DNA of 24,705 bases from contig JBDKGH010000002.1 in NCBI GenBank assembly GCA_039798265.1, positions 1 through 24,705 on the forward strand, written 5' to 3'. This document shows, one piece after another, positions 1 through 7,536 of the stretch (the stretch's first letter is position 1; each line of letters begins with the position of its first letter). The notes beneath the pieces were generated by a model. It was not told where the DNA came from. It saw only the letters and a program-made list of their open reading frames with translations, and made no database searches. Both the position numbers and the translations under genes were made by a program. This DNA comes from JBDKGH01 sp039798265 (lineage in GTDB: Bacteria > Bacteroidota > Bacteroidia > Flavobacteriales_D > Sanyastnellaceae).

Positions 1-1589
1 GAAAGTGAATTAGGTTTTTTACCGCCAAACCAAGGTTCTGTAAATGAAATATTGTAAGATTGGAAAAATGCGCCGTTCGTTTGTGCACGCAAGGAAAGAC
101 GCTGTCCATCACCGGTTGGTAATGGCGACCATGCTCCTTTTTTGAAGAAGTTGCGCATCGAAAAGTTGTTGAACGTTAATCCAAGCGATCCTACCACGCG
201 ATTACCGCCCCAACCCCCAGAAAGCTCAATTTGATCAGATGGTTTTTCTTCCACCACATATTCCAAATCCACTAAGCCTTCATCGGCACGTGGATTTGTT
301 CGAATGTCAAATGCTTCTGGATTGAAATAGTTCAACGCTGCCAATTCACGCTGCGAACGAATCAAATCTGAACGGTTAAACAAATCTCCTGGACGGGTTC
401 TGATTTCGCGGAAAATAACGTGGTCATTCGTTTTCGTATTTCCAGTTACCGTCACTACGCCTATGCGGTATTGCTTTCCTTCATTCATACGGATTTCTAC
501 GTCAATAGAATCCTCCGGAACAAGTGTTTCAACGGGATAAGCATAGAAGTTCAAGTAACCATCATCGGTGTACAAGGAAGAAATGTCACGACCGTTTTGA
601 TTGAAACTTAAACGCGTTTGAAGCAATTCTAGGTTGTACAAATCGCCTTTCTGAATATTCAAAACACTATCCAGCGCACCAGTTGTGTATTTCGTGTTTC
701 CAACAAAGTTGATGTTGCGGAAATAGAATTTTTTTCCTTCATCGATATTTAACCGAATGCCTATTCGGCTCGGCGATAATACATAGATAGAATCAGAAAC
801 GATTTTGGCATTGCGGTATCCTTCTTTGTTGTACTTGTCAATGATTTTCGATTTGTCATCGATGTAGTTTTCTTCAATGTACTTGGATGCTTTAAATACT
901 CTCCACCACTTGCGCTGCTTGGTTTCTTTCATGGCGCGATAAATTTTTCCCGTAGGAATAGAAGTGGCGCCATTAAGTACAATTTCTTCGATTTTAACCT
1001 TGTTGCCGCGGTCAATTTTGAAAATAAGACGAAGACCATCCGCGAGAATAGGGTCTTTTTCTTCGAAAATTTCTATCTTACTATTGAAGTATCCTTTCTC
1101 AACATAATAATTCTTGATGATGTTGATCGACTTCGTCTTAAGGTTTTCGGTGACAATAATGCCTGTGCGAATGTCTAATTTCTCGCGAAGGTTATCGGCT
1201 TCCGATTTCTTGATGCCGTCAAAGGTAAAAGATCCCAATCGCTGAAGTTCTTCGATGCCAATCACCAAAAAAACATCATCGCCACGTACTTCGGCAATGC
1301 TAATGCTGATATCGGCGAAGAGACGCTGCTTCCAAAGTTTGCGAATGGCCTCTGAAATGTCTTCGCCAGGGATCATGATTTCTTGCCCTTCTTGGAGGCC
1401 AGAAAATAGCTTGATGGCTTGAACGTCGCTTTGTTTGGCGCCAAGAACGGTGATTCCCGCAATTTTGAATTTGCGAGGATTGATATAATCTACATTTTTT
1501 CCAATTTGTACTTGGCTCAAAAGGGAAGACCCGCCGACAAAAAGGAGGAGTATAGATATGAAAAGTGCTTTAATCAGTGACGAAGGCAT
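1..1589 (-). CDS. bamA: Outer membrane protein assembly factor BamA (C-terminus cut by window edge)
   Basis: This is the central Omp85 subunit of the BAM complex, which folds beta-barrel proteins into the outer membrane. Translating the minus strand from the ATG at 1589 gives 529 residues with no stop up to the window edge. Residues 1-26 are a signal peptide (hydrophobic FISILLLFVGG, then SLLSQ). Five successive POTRA-like modules follow, each beginning with a strand such as FKIAGITVLG, LGSFTFDGIKK, VKIEEIVLNGA, YFRNINFVGNTK and YRIGVVTVTGNTK. The barrel then starts (ELSGGWGGNRVVGSLGLTF) and the visible part ends with the BamA-typical YNISFTEPWFGGKKPNSL. Most of the barrel lies outside the window. 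The gene starts 12 nt after the uppS stop, so it is probably cotranscribed with it; this adjacency is common in Bacteroidota. The start is supported by the signal peptide placed directly at this Met. Confidence 0.95.
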   Translation of the reverse strand, partial: MPSSLIKALFISILLLFVGGSSLLSQVQIGKNVDYINPRKFKIAGITVLGAKQSDVQAIKLFSGLQEGQEIMIPGEDISEAIRKLWKQRLFADISISIAEVRGDDVFLVIGIEELQRLGSFTFDGIKKSEADNLREKLDIRTGIIVTENLKTKSINIIKNYYVEKGYFNSKIEIFEEKDPILADGLRLIFKIDRGNKVKIEEIVLNGATSIPTGKIYRAMKETKQRKWWRVFKASKYIEENYIDDKSKIIDKYNKEGYRNAKIVSDSIYVLSPSRIGIRLNIDEGKKFYFRNINFVGNTKYTTGALDSVLNIQKGDLYNLELLQTRLSFNQNGRDISSLYTDDGYLNFYAYPVETLVPEDSIDVEIRMNEGKQYRIGVVTVTGNTKTNDHVIFREIRTRPGDLFNRSDLIRSQRELAALNYFNPEAFDIRTNPRADEGLVDLEYVVEEKPSDQIELSGGWGGNRVVGSLGLTFNNFSMRNFFKKGAWSPLPTGDGQRLSLRAQTNGAFFQSYNISFTEPWFGGKKPNSL

Positions 1590-1601
1590 AATCGTTTTTC
1601 G

Positions 1602-2372
1602 CTAGTGGTGGGGTTTTATGCTGGCTTCTTCGTCATCGGTAGATTGCTCAAGTTGTGCAGAAGTCTTACCAAATCGGCGTTCGCGACTTTGATAGTCAAC
1701 TATCGCCTTGTAAAACTCCTCCTCATTGAAATCGGGCCAATGTGTTTCGGTGAAGTACAGCTCTGCATAGGCGATTTGCCATAGCAAAAAGTTACTAATA
1801 CGCCTTTCTCCGCTAGTGCGAATTAACAATTCAGGATCAGGATAAGAGGCTGTGGTGAGATAAGAACTAATCAACTCGGAAGTTACTTCTTCTGGCTCTA
1901 CACCATCTTCAATAATGGATTTAACTGCCGTCTCTATTTCCCATCGGGAGCTATAGCTCAGGGCAAGAATCAGGTTCACACGAGCATTCTTGGCTGTGCG
2001 GTTCATTCCCTTTTCTAACTCGGCTTTACAAGCTTCCGGAAGACTCTCCAAATTACCTATGGCATGCAAGCGAACCTCGTTTTTATCTAATTCGTCGATT
2101 TCTCCCATGATGGTTTGAACCAACAGATTCATCAATGCTTCCACTTCTTCCTTCGGACGATTCCAGTTTTCTGTAGAAAAAGCATATAACGTGAGGTACT
2201 TGACTCCTGCGCGGGTGGCCGCTTTAAGCGAGGCTCGCACCGCTTCCACTCCGTTGAAGTGGCCAAATATGCGCTCCTTTCCCTGGCTTTGAGCCCAACG
2301 GCCATTGCCATCCATTATGATGGCCACGTGCTGTGGAATACGGGTAGGGTCTATTTGGTCAAAGTAATTCAT
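1602..2372 (-). CDS. uppS: Isoprenyl transferase (undecaprenyl diphosphate synthase)
   Basis: This cis-prenyltransferase condenses isopentenyl diphosphate onto farnesyl diphosphate to make the C55 lipid carrier for peptidoglycan and O-antigen synthesis. It is cytoplasmic or peripheral at the inner membrane. Seen: HVAIIMDGNGRWA near the N-terminus, with the catalytic Asp at residue 21; FSTENW at 65-70; a C-terminal DPELLIRTSGERRISNFLLW block; and RRFG near the end. I chose the ATG at 2372 (256 aa). The reading frame extends to a TTG at 2390, but the ATG gives the family's usual N-terminus (MNYFDQIDPTRIPQH), and a perfect -7 promoter element at 2403-2410 would place transcription start near 2396, leaving no room for a TTG leader. 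The gene lies between the DUF6089-like gene and bamA. Confidence 0.96.
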   Translation of the reverse strand: MNYFDQIDPTRIPQHVAIIMDGNGRWAQSQGKERIFGHFNGVEAVRASLKAATRAGVKYLTLYAFSTENWNRPKEEVEALMNLLVQTIMGEIDELDKNEVRLHAIGNLESLPEACKAELEKGMNRTAKNARVNLILALSYSSRWEIETAVKSIIEDGVEPEEVTSELISSYLTTASYPDPELLIRTSGERRISNFLLWQIAYAELYFTETHWPDFNEEEFYKAIVDYQSRERRFGKTSAQLEQSTDDEEASIKPHH

Positions 2373-2402
2373 CTCTTCGAGGTCAGGCAATAATCAAAGG
2401 TG

Positions 2403-2410
2403 CAAATGTA
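2403..2410 (-). promoter_or_regulatory. Candidate -7 promoter element upstream of uppS
   Basis: The minus strand reads TACATTTG, a perfect match to the Bacteroidota -7 consensus TAnnTTTG, 30 nt upstream of the uppS ATG. No good TTTG -33 element lies at 18-20 nt spacing; the nearest (complement of 2439-2442) is 28 nt away. It is probably a secondary promoter inside the envelope operon. Confidence 0.45.
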
Positions 2411-2415
2411 CAACA

Positions 2416-3264
2416 TCAAGGCATCTTAATCTCACCTTCAAAACAGGTCGTTGCACGTTTGTCAAATCGAATGTTGAGTGAGGCTAACATAAAGATATAG
2501 AGATCTTTACGTCCGGGGTCGCCCCGCTGAAGTCCTGTGTTCGTGCCATCGGCGAGCTCCGGTACAAGGCTTTGATCTGATAAACGAGCGGAAACAGGGC
2601 TCTTCTCATCTTCCAAAATGCTTGGATCTACATAGTTCCCCGAGATGTCGTCAAAGTAGTCGGTCCATGTTTTACGAATGCCCCACTCGAGCGAAAATCC
2701 GAATATCGCCCACAGGTTGGTTTTTATTCCCACACCCGCAGGAATGGCCAATCCATTCAATTTATAAGGATTCCCGCCAGCACTGGTGCCTTGACCTTCT
2801 GTGCCAGCAGCCTGCAAGGGGCGCCAAACTCCATTGTTCTTGGCCTGAGGATTCATGCTGTAGTAGGCTATTCCGGTAAAAAGGAAAGGGGAAAATCGAT
2901 TGTCTGAGCCGATCATGTAATCAGCATAATTCAATTCTACCTGAAGGCTTCCTTCCAAAAATTGATTGCGAAAATGAAGATTGCGGTTGCGTATCCAGGG
3001 ATCTTTACTATCTGAATCGTATGCCTCTACATGGCCGTAAAGCATACTCGCCTTCAAAGTCCAGCGGCGATCAAAATTGTTGCGAAAACTAAGCCCAGCA
3101 CAGGCATGCAAGCGCGTACCAAAGTGCTTGTATGGATTTACCTCTCCCAAATAATAACTCGTACCACTGATCAACCCGAGCTCCTTGCTCTTGTCAAACT
3201 TGTTGCGCTGACCGAATACAGGAAGGGAAAGAACAATGAAAAGGAAGGGCAAATAAAACTTCAT
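2416..3264 (-). CDS. DUF6089-like exported outer-membrane beta-barrel protein
   Basis: A 282-aa protein of unknown biochemical function. Residues 1-19 form a clear signal peptide (MKFYLPFLFIVLSLPVFGQ), followed by many alternating strands rich in Tyr, Phe, Trp and Gly (GTSYYLGEVNP, GLSFRNNFDRRWTLKASM, IFGFSLEWGIRKTWTDYFDD) that suggest an outer-membrane barrel. A protein of this type between nadK and uppS/bamA is a recurring Bacteroidota arrangement, hence the DUF6089 assignment, made from context and general likeness rather than a search. I chose the internal Met at 3264 over one 48 nt upstream, because it begins the signal peptide and because a -7 element at 3310-3317 would overlap the upstream Met. 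The stop is 43 nt before the uppS ATG. The context suggests a role in envelope assembly (inference). Confidence 0.75.
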   Translation of the reverse strand: MKFYLPFLFIVLSLPVFGQRNKFDKSKELGLISGTSYYLGEVNPYKHFGTRLHACAGLSFRNNFDRRWTLKASMLYGHVEAYDSDSKDPWIRNRNLHFRNQFLEGSLQVELNYADYMIGSDNRFSPFLFTGIAYYSMNPQAKNNGVWRPLQAAGTEGQGTSAGGNPYKLNGLAIPAGVGIKTNLWAIFGFSLEWGIRKTWTDYFDDISGNYVDPSILEDEKSPVSARLSDQSLVPELADGTNTGLQRGDPGRKDLYIFMLASLNIRFDKRATTCFEGEIKMP

Positions 3265-3309
3265 GCTCGCTAATCGTATTTTTTGTCGCCTTATTGCGCG
3301 GGTAAGCAA

Positions 3310-3317
3310 CAAATTTA
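3310..3317 (-). promoter_or_regulatory. Candidate -7 promoter element for the DUF6089-uppS-bamA run
   Basis: The minus strand reads TAAATTTG, a perfect TAnnTTTG match. Transcription would start near 3303, about 39 nt before the ATG at 3264. No clear -33 TTTG is present. The element lies in the 68-nt gap after the nadK stop. Confidence 0.45.
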
Positions 3318-3332
3318 AGGGTTTTAAGCGTA

Positions 3333-4208
3333 TTAATTTCGTTTATCAAGTCCCCATCCCAATTTGTGACGGATGGTTTTGAAAAAGTTTTGTCCCTCTA
3401 AATTGATCAAGCTGATTTCAAAAGACGCCCTACTGAGCTCAATAGTGGCCGTGCTATCGATATCAAATGATCGACTGTCTAAGGTTAATAGGAAATGGTC
3501 TGATCGGCCTTCTGCTCGAAGGGTAACTTTATTGGTATGTGAAATAACCATCGGACGCACATTCAAATTATGCGGTGCGATAGGATTTAAAATCAAATTA
3601 TTGCTGTCAGGGGTAACAATAGGGCCTCCGCAACTAAGCGAATAAGCAGTACTTCCGGTGGGAGTCGCCACTATAAGACCGTCCGCCCAATAGGTGGTCA
3701 TAAAGGCTTCGTTGATGTAAGCATGAATGGAGATCATGCTATTGCGATCCTTATTGAGAAGGGTAAGTTCATTGAGGGCGTAAGGGAATGGACCTAAATC
3801 AACTTGATCACAGCGAACAGCAATTAACGAACGGTGATCCAAACTATAGTTTCCATTGATCAACGCCTCCACAGCCTCACTCACTTGGTTCAAATCGACA
3901 TTCGATAAAAAGCCCAATCGGCCGGTATTGATCCCTAACACGGGAACTTTAGAATCACGAACGTGTGTGGCTGTATCCAGCAAGGTTCCATCGCCTCCAA
4001 TACTCAACAGAAAATTCATCTTACTCAAGTCGTCACCTTTCTTGAAAATCTGAACTGTACTGGGAAGACTAATGGTTTGGGATAAAAATGGAAAAAAACG
4101 CTCGTAAACGACAATTTGAATCCCACGACGCACCAACTCATCAACGAGTTTAGAAACGCCTTCAGTGTATTCTGATGAAAATCGTTTGCCGTAAAGAGCT
4201 ACTACCAT
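3333..4208 (-). CDS. nadK: NAD kinase
   Basis: Phosphorylates NAD to NADP in the cytoplasm. The 291-aa length is normal for bacterial NAD kinases. Seen: SIGGDGTLLDT with the GGDG motif at residues 71-74 (Asp73 is the catalytic aspartate), GINTGRLGFLSN at 92-103, and the downstream signature YWADGLIVATPTGSTAYSLSCGGPIVTP, which binds the dinucleotide. All key motifs are intact. The ATG at 4208 begins the usual N-terminal strand (VVALYGKRF). The gene lies 60 nt downstream of the CBS-domain gene on the same strand; the gap holds only a weak hairpin. nadK next to a CBS protein is a conserved Bacteroidota neighbourhood and probably one operon. Confidence 0.96.
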   Translation of the reverse strand: MVVALYGKRFSSEYTEGVSKLVDELVRRGIQIVVYERFFPFLSQTISLPSTVQIFKKGDDLSKMNFLLSIGGDGTLLDTATHVRDSKVPVLGINTGRLGFLSNVDLNQVSEAVEALINGNYSLDHRSLIAVRCDQVDLGPFPYALNELTLLNKDRNSMISIHAYINEAFMTTYWADGLIVATPTGSTAYSLSCGGPIVTPDSNNLILNPIAPHNLNVRPMVISHTNKVTLRAEGRSDHFLLTLDSRSFDIDSTATIELSRASFEISLINLEGQNFFKTIRHKLGWGLDKRN

Positions 4209-4268
4209 TTTGACCTGATTTGAAAAAACACGGGGTGAGCCGTTTTTGTATGAAAGACAAAGGTGCGA

Positions 4269-4919
4269 TTAAATATTCAAATAACGCATCAATTCGTCGT
4301 AGCGCTTTTTCAAATCTTCGGTGTATTCGGGTTCTTGGTAACTGCCTTGAATGGTATATCCAAAACGGATCAAGCTTTGAAGTATCGGATTGAGATCGGG
4401 TTCATTGATTTTTAAATTCACTTCAATCTTCCCCATTTCTCCTGTATTTACTGATAAACTCAGAATTTTCGCATCGTTTTCTTCTACAATACGGGCGATC
4501 TGCTGAAGACTATAATCATTTTCAGCCATCTCGAGCACAATGATTCCGCCTGGTTTGTTGGCTCCTTGCATGCTCGAAAGGTTTTCTACCAAATCCTCAA
4601 GCGTGATAACACCCAAAAGTTGGCGGTCATGATTGATGACCGGAATAATGCTTACGTGATATTCACCGGCAATGCGCAAAACATCCAATACGTGTTCCTC
4701 GGGTGTAACACTAATGTCTAACAAGTCTTCTGTAGGGCCTAATTGGCCATCAGAGGCCAGAAGCGCCGTCTCGGAAATAACACCAAGATACTTGCCGCCT
4801 TCTGTCACGGGAAGGTGAACAATGCGAAATTCGTCCATCAGTGAAAGAGCACGAACAGGGTCGTCTCCTTTGCTGAGGGTCGGAATTTCACTTTTTATGA
4901 GGCGCTGTGCGGTAATCAA
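4269..4919 (-). CDS. CBS-domain protein with C-terminal ACT-like segment, TTG start
   Basis: A 216-aa soluble protein. Residues 1-125 hold two CBS motifs (IPTLSKGDDPVRALSLMDEF and LDISVTPEEHVLDVLRIAGEY, each followed by a strand such as HLPVTEGGKYLGVIS or IIPVINHDRQLLGVIT). CBS pairs usually bind adenine nucleotides and act as energy or second-messenger sensors. Residues 135-200 (GIIVLEMAENDYSLQQIARIVEENDAKIL, split by the limits here) resemble an ACT-like fold; this is inference. The start is TTG at 4919: no in-frame ATG exists before the upstream stop codon, and the TTG gives the family's normal N-terminus just before IPTL. It is the first gene of the minus-strand run with nadK and faces pdxJ divergently across 177 nt. 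The ligand is not known. Confidence 0.85.
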   Translation of the reverse strand: MITAQRLIKSEIPTLSKGDDPVRALSLMDEFRIVHLPVTEGGKYLGVISETALLASDGQLGPTEDLLDISVTPEEHVLDVLRIAGEYHVSIIPVINHDRQLLGVITLEDLVENLSSMQGANKPGGIIVLEMAENDYSLQQIARIVEENDAKILSLSVNTGEMGKIEVNLKINEPDLNPILQSLIRFGYTIQGSYQEPEYTEDLKKRYDELMRYLNI

Positions 4920-5096
4920 GAGTTCAAAATTTGGTTGTTAATGCTACATTTTCACAAGGGCTTACCCTAAAGACGCAAACATTTTTTACAGGGTGCTTGT
5001 TCACGTCTTAAAAATCATTCAAAAATTGTGAGTCTAAGGCATCATTCATAGCTACGATTGTATGAGTTTTGCACATTCTAAGAGAAATAACCGACA

Positions 5097-5816
5097 ATGG
5101 CCAAATTAAGCGTCAACATCAATAAAATAGCCACTATCCGCAACGCGCGTGGTGGCAATATTCCAGACCTCATCAAAACCGCTCAGTTAATTGAGCAATT
5201 TGGTGCGGAAGGAATTACCGTTCATCCCCGCCCCGATGAAAGGCATATTCGGTACAGCGATGTGGCAGAATTGAAAAAGGTAGTAACCACCGAGTTTAAC
5301 GTGGAAGGTTATCCCTCTGAAGATTTTTTAGAACTGGTATTGACTTATCTGCCACACCAGGTAACACTGGTGCCTGACGCGCCTGACGCCATTACGTCCA
5401 ACGCAGGTTGGGATTCTATTAAAAACCGCGATTTTTTATCTAAAGTGGTTGATCAGTTGAAAAAAGCCGGCATTCGCACGAGTTTGTTCGTAGATCCTGT
5501 GGTGGATCAAATCGCCGCAGCTGCTGATACTGGCACAGATCGAATCGAATTGTACACCGAAGCCTACGCCCATCATTACCGAACGGATCGCGAAAAGGCC
5601 ATTGCTCCTTACCGCGTGGCCGCACAAAAGGCTGTAGATCTTGGTTTAGGGGTGAACGGTGGACATGATTTGTCCTTAGAAAATCTGCGTTATTTCGGTC
5701 AAGAAATTCCCGGCCTGCTCGAGGTATCGATTGGACATGCCCTCATCAGTGATGCTTTGTATTTTGGTATGGAAAACACCGTGAGAATGTACTCCCGGGA
5801 ATTGAAGAATGTATGA
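5097..5816 (+). CDS. pdxJ: Pyridoxine 5'-phosphate synthase
   Basis: The last ring-closing step of de novo vitamin B6 synthesis: condenses 1-deoxyxylulose 5-phosphate with 3-amino-2-oxopropyl phosphate to give pyridoxine 5'-phosphate. Cytoplasmic TIM barrel, 239 aa as usual. Seen: LSVNINKIATIRNARGG (residues 4-20), GAEGITVHPRPDERHIR (37-52) with the conserved His43 and His50, the QVTLVPDAPDAITSNAGWD stretch, ELYTEAYA, and GLGVNGGHDLSLENL with the C-terminal His. The ATG at 5097 begins directly at the conserved first strand. The stop overlaps the start of the next gene (ATGA), so the two are translationally coupled. No perfect -7 element is seen upstream; GAGTTTTG at 5064-5071 differs from the consensus by one base. 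Confidence 0.97.
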   Translation: MAKLSVNINKIATIRNARGGNIPDLIKTAQLIEQFGAEGITVHPRPDERHIRYSDVAELKKVVTTEFNVEGYPSEDFLELVLTYLPHQVTLVPDAPDAITSNAGWDSIKNRDFLSKVVDQLKKAGIRTSLFVDPVVDQIAAAADTGTDRIELYTEAYAHHYRTDREKAIAPYRVAAQKAVDLGLGVNGGHDLSLENLRYFGQEIPGLLEVSIGHALISDALYFGMENTVRMYSRELKNV

Positions 5817-6574
5817 GCCTCTATTTTCGAAAAGTAGGAAGTGGTCCTCCTTTCCTCATCTTACACGGTTTATTCGGATCGGGCGATAATTGGCAAACGC
5901 ACGCAAAAACCTTGTCCGAACACTTCACCGTGTATATGATCGATCAGCGCAATCATGGCCATTCGTTTCATAGCAATGAAATGAACTATCAACTGATGGC
6001 GGAAGATCTACTTAATCTGGTAGCTGAAGAGGGATTGAGAGACTTGACCTTGCTAGGGCACAGCATGGGCGGCAAAACCGTTATGCATTTTGCACAAGAA
6101 AATGAATTTTTGGTCGAAAAACTCATTGTCGTGGACATGGGTATAAAGGGTTATCCGCCCCACCACGACCGCATTTTTGAAGGGTTGTTCAACGTAAAGG
6201 TGGAAGAGGTGAGCTCACGAAAGGAAGCCGAAGAGCGTTTAGCGCCCTACATTGAAGAACCGGCAACATTGGCTTTTTTGATGAAAAATCTGTACTGGGT
6301 GGAGCCCGGTAAATTGGGATGGCGTTTCAACCTCCATGCTCTTCATCAGCACATTTCTGAGATTATTGGGCCATTGAAAGGAGAAGGTAAAATCAGTATT
6401 CCTACCTTGTTTCTCAAAGGAGAAAACAGCCATTACATCAATCCTGCTGACTATGACACAATTCTTCAAAGGTTTCCGCAGGGAGAAATTAGAATGATAA
6501 ACGGAGCTGGGCATTGGCCTCACGCCGAACAGCCCACACAATTTATGGATGAAATCAAACGTTTCATACTATAA
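5813..6574 (+). CDS. Alpha/beta hydrolase, YbfF-type esterase family
   Basis: A 253-aa cytoplasmic serine hydrolase. Seen: the oxyanion-hole block ILHGLFGSGDNW (residues 16-27), DQRNHGHS (44-51), the nucleophile elbow LGHSMGGKT with Ser84, and the catalytic His in NGAGHWPHAEQP (His234). This arrangement fits the YbfF-like acyl-CoA/ester hydrolases; the physiological substrate is unknown. The ATG at 5813 overlaps the pdxJ stop by 4 nt (ATGA). pdxJ followed by such a hydrolase recurs in Bacteroidota, but no B6-specific reaction is implied by the sequence. Confidence 0.9.
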   Translation: MSLYFRKVGSGPPFLILHGLFGSGDNWQTHAKTLSEHFTVYMIDQRNHGHSFHSNEMNYQLMAEDLLNLVAEEGLRDLTLLGHSMGGKTVMHFAQENEFLVEKLIVVDMGIKGYPPHHDRIFEGLFNVKVEEVSSRKEAEERLAPYIEEPATLAFLMKNLYWVEPGKLGWRFNLHALHQHISEIIGPLKGEGKISIPTLFLKGENSHYINPADYDTILQRFPQGEIRMINGAGHWPHAEQPTQFMDEIKRFIL

Positions 6575-6575
6575 C

Positions 6576-6607
6576 TGTGTTTTTTACAGGGATTAAGACT
6601 AAATTTG
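6576..6607 (+). promoter_or_regulatory. Candidate promoter of the universal stress protein gene
   Basis: TAAATTTG at 6600-6607 matches TAnnTTTG exactly, and TGTG at 6576-6579, a near match to the -33 TTTG, lies 20 nt upstream. Transcription would start near 6613-6616, which rules out the TTG at 6605 as start codon and supports the ATG at 6635. Confidence 0.6.
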
Positions 6608-6634
6608 CCACCGAAACCAAAACTCGACTTTTCT

Positions 6635-7468
6635 ATGGCCAAGGATAAGAAAATACTTGTTCCGCATGATTTTACTAAAGTTGGTGATATAGCTGTTGAT
6701 CATGCCTTGCTAATGGGTAATACGATCGGAGCTGACGTAGTTGTCATCCACATTATTGAAAATAAAAAACAGATTGCCGAAGCGCGTCTCAAACTGGAAG
6801 CCTTGAAAGAGCGCATCAGAGTAGAGAAAAATGCAAACATTGATACGGTTTGTCGCATCGGAAATATTTTTGAAGACATTGATAAAGCGGCTACCGAAAT
6901 GGAAGCTTCTTTGATCATTATGGGTACGCATGGCCTTCGTGGTATGCAATTCCTTACAGGCGGTAGAGCACTAAAAATTGTCACCGAAAGTTCGGTGCCT
7001 TTCATCATTGTTCAAGAACGCACCATTCGCGCTCACGGTTACCATCGCCTCGTAGTTCCTTTGGATCTTCATAAGGAAACGAAACAAAAATTGAGCTTGG
7101 TAGCGGACGTAGCTCGCTATTTCGGGTCAAAAGTGTACCTCGTTTCTCCGGGTGAAACCGATGAATTCCTCAAGAATCAATTGGACCGCAACATCATGTT
7201 TGCGAAAGATTATCTGCAGGGTAAAAACATTCCTTATGAAGTTGAAATTACTGAATCAAAATCAGATGGTTTTGTAAAGTCTCTTCTGAAGTATAGCGCC
7301 GCGGTTGAGGCAGACTTGATCTGTATCATGAATTTTTATGACAACAGCATCATGAGCATCTTTAATCAAAGCTATGAGCAGCAAGTAATCACTAATGAGG
7401 CTCAAATTCCAGTGCTTTGCGTAAATCCGATTGACACATTCGTAATTGATGTTCCTACATCAGCATAG
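6635..7468 (+). CDS. Tandem universal stress protein (two UspA domains)
   Basis: A 277-aa cytoplasmic protein with two UspA-like folds in one chain. Domain 1 (about residues 4-135) has KKILVPHDFT at its start and GTHGLRGMQFLTGGRALKIV, the place of the ATP-binding G-2x-G-9x-G(S/T) motif; the usual GS is GG here, so nucleotide binding is uncertain. Domain 2 (about 140-270, starting HRLVVPLD) ends with ICIMNFYDNSIMSIFNQSYEQQVI and has no such motif, so it is probably a degenerate, non-binding partner. The reading frame can be extended to a TTG at 6605, but that codon lies inside the promoter, so the ATG at 6635 is taken. Monocistronic: it has its own promoter and a terminator right after the stop. 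The exact stress role is unknown. Confidence 0.88.
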   Translation: MAKDKKILVPHDFTKVGDIAVDHALLMGNTIGADVVVIHIIENKKQIAEARLKLEALKERIRVEKNANIDTVCRIGNIFEDIDKAATEMEASLIIMGTHGLRGMQFLTGGRALKIVTESSVPFIIVQERTIRAHGYHRLVVPLDLHKETKQKLSLVADVARYFGSKVYLVSPGETDEFLKNQLDRNIMFAKDYLQGKNIPYEVEITESKSDGFVKSLLKYSAAVEADLICIMNFYDNSIMSIFNQSYEQQVITNEAQIPVLCVNPIDTFVIDVPTSA

Positions 7469-7482
7469 ACAATAAAGTGAAT

Positions 7483-7522
7483 AAAAAAAAGGGACTGTCT
7501 TCAAAGATGGTCCCTTTTTTTT
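7483..7522. terminator. Bidirectional intrinsic terminator
   Basis: An A-run, GGGAC, a short loop region containing a second small stem (TCTT/AAGA), GTCCC and a T-run form a symmetric hairpin with A/T tracts on both sides. It lies 14 nt after the universal stress protein stop (plus) and 14 nt after the SpoIIE phosphatase stop (minus), so it can end both converging transcripts. Confidence 0.9.
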
Positions 7523-7536
7523 GACTAAAAATAAAG

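Noticed and set aside
420..611. Plus-strand open frame of 63 codons
   Set aside because: It lies entirely inside bamA on the opposite strand, whose frame encodes clear POTRA domains; composition is that of an antisense shadow.
4220..4250. Weak hairpin with flanking A and T runs between the CBS gene and nadK
   Set aside because: The stem has only about 4 GC-containing pairs with a bulge; not enough to call a terminator within a conserved operon.
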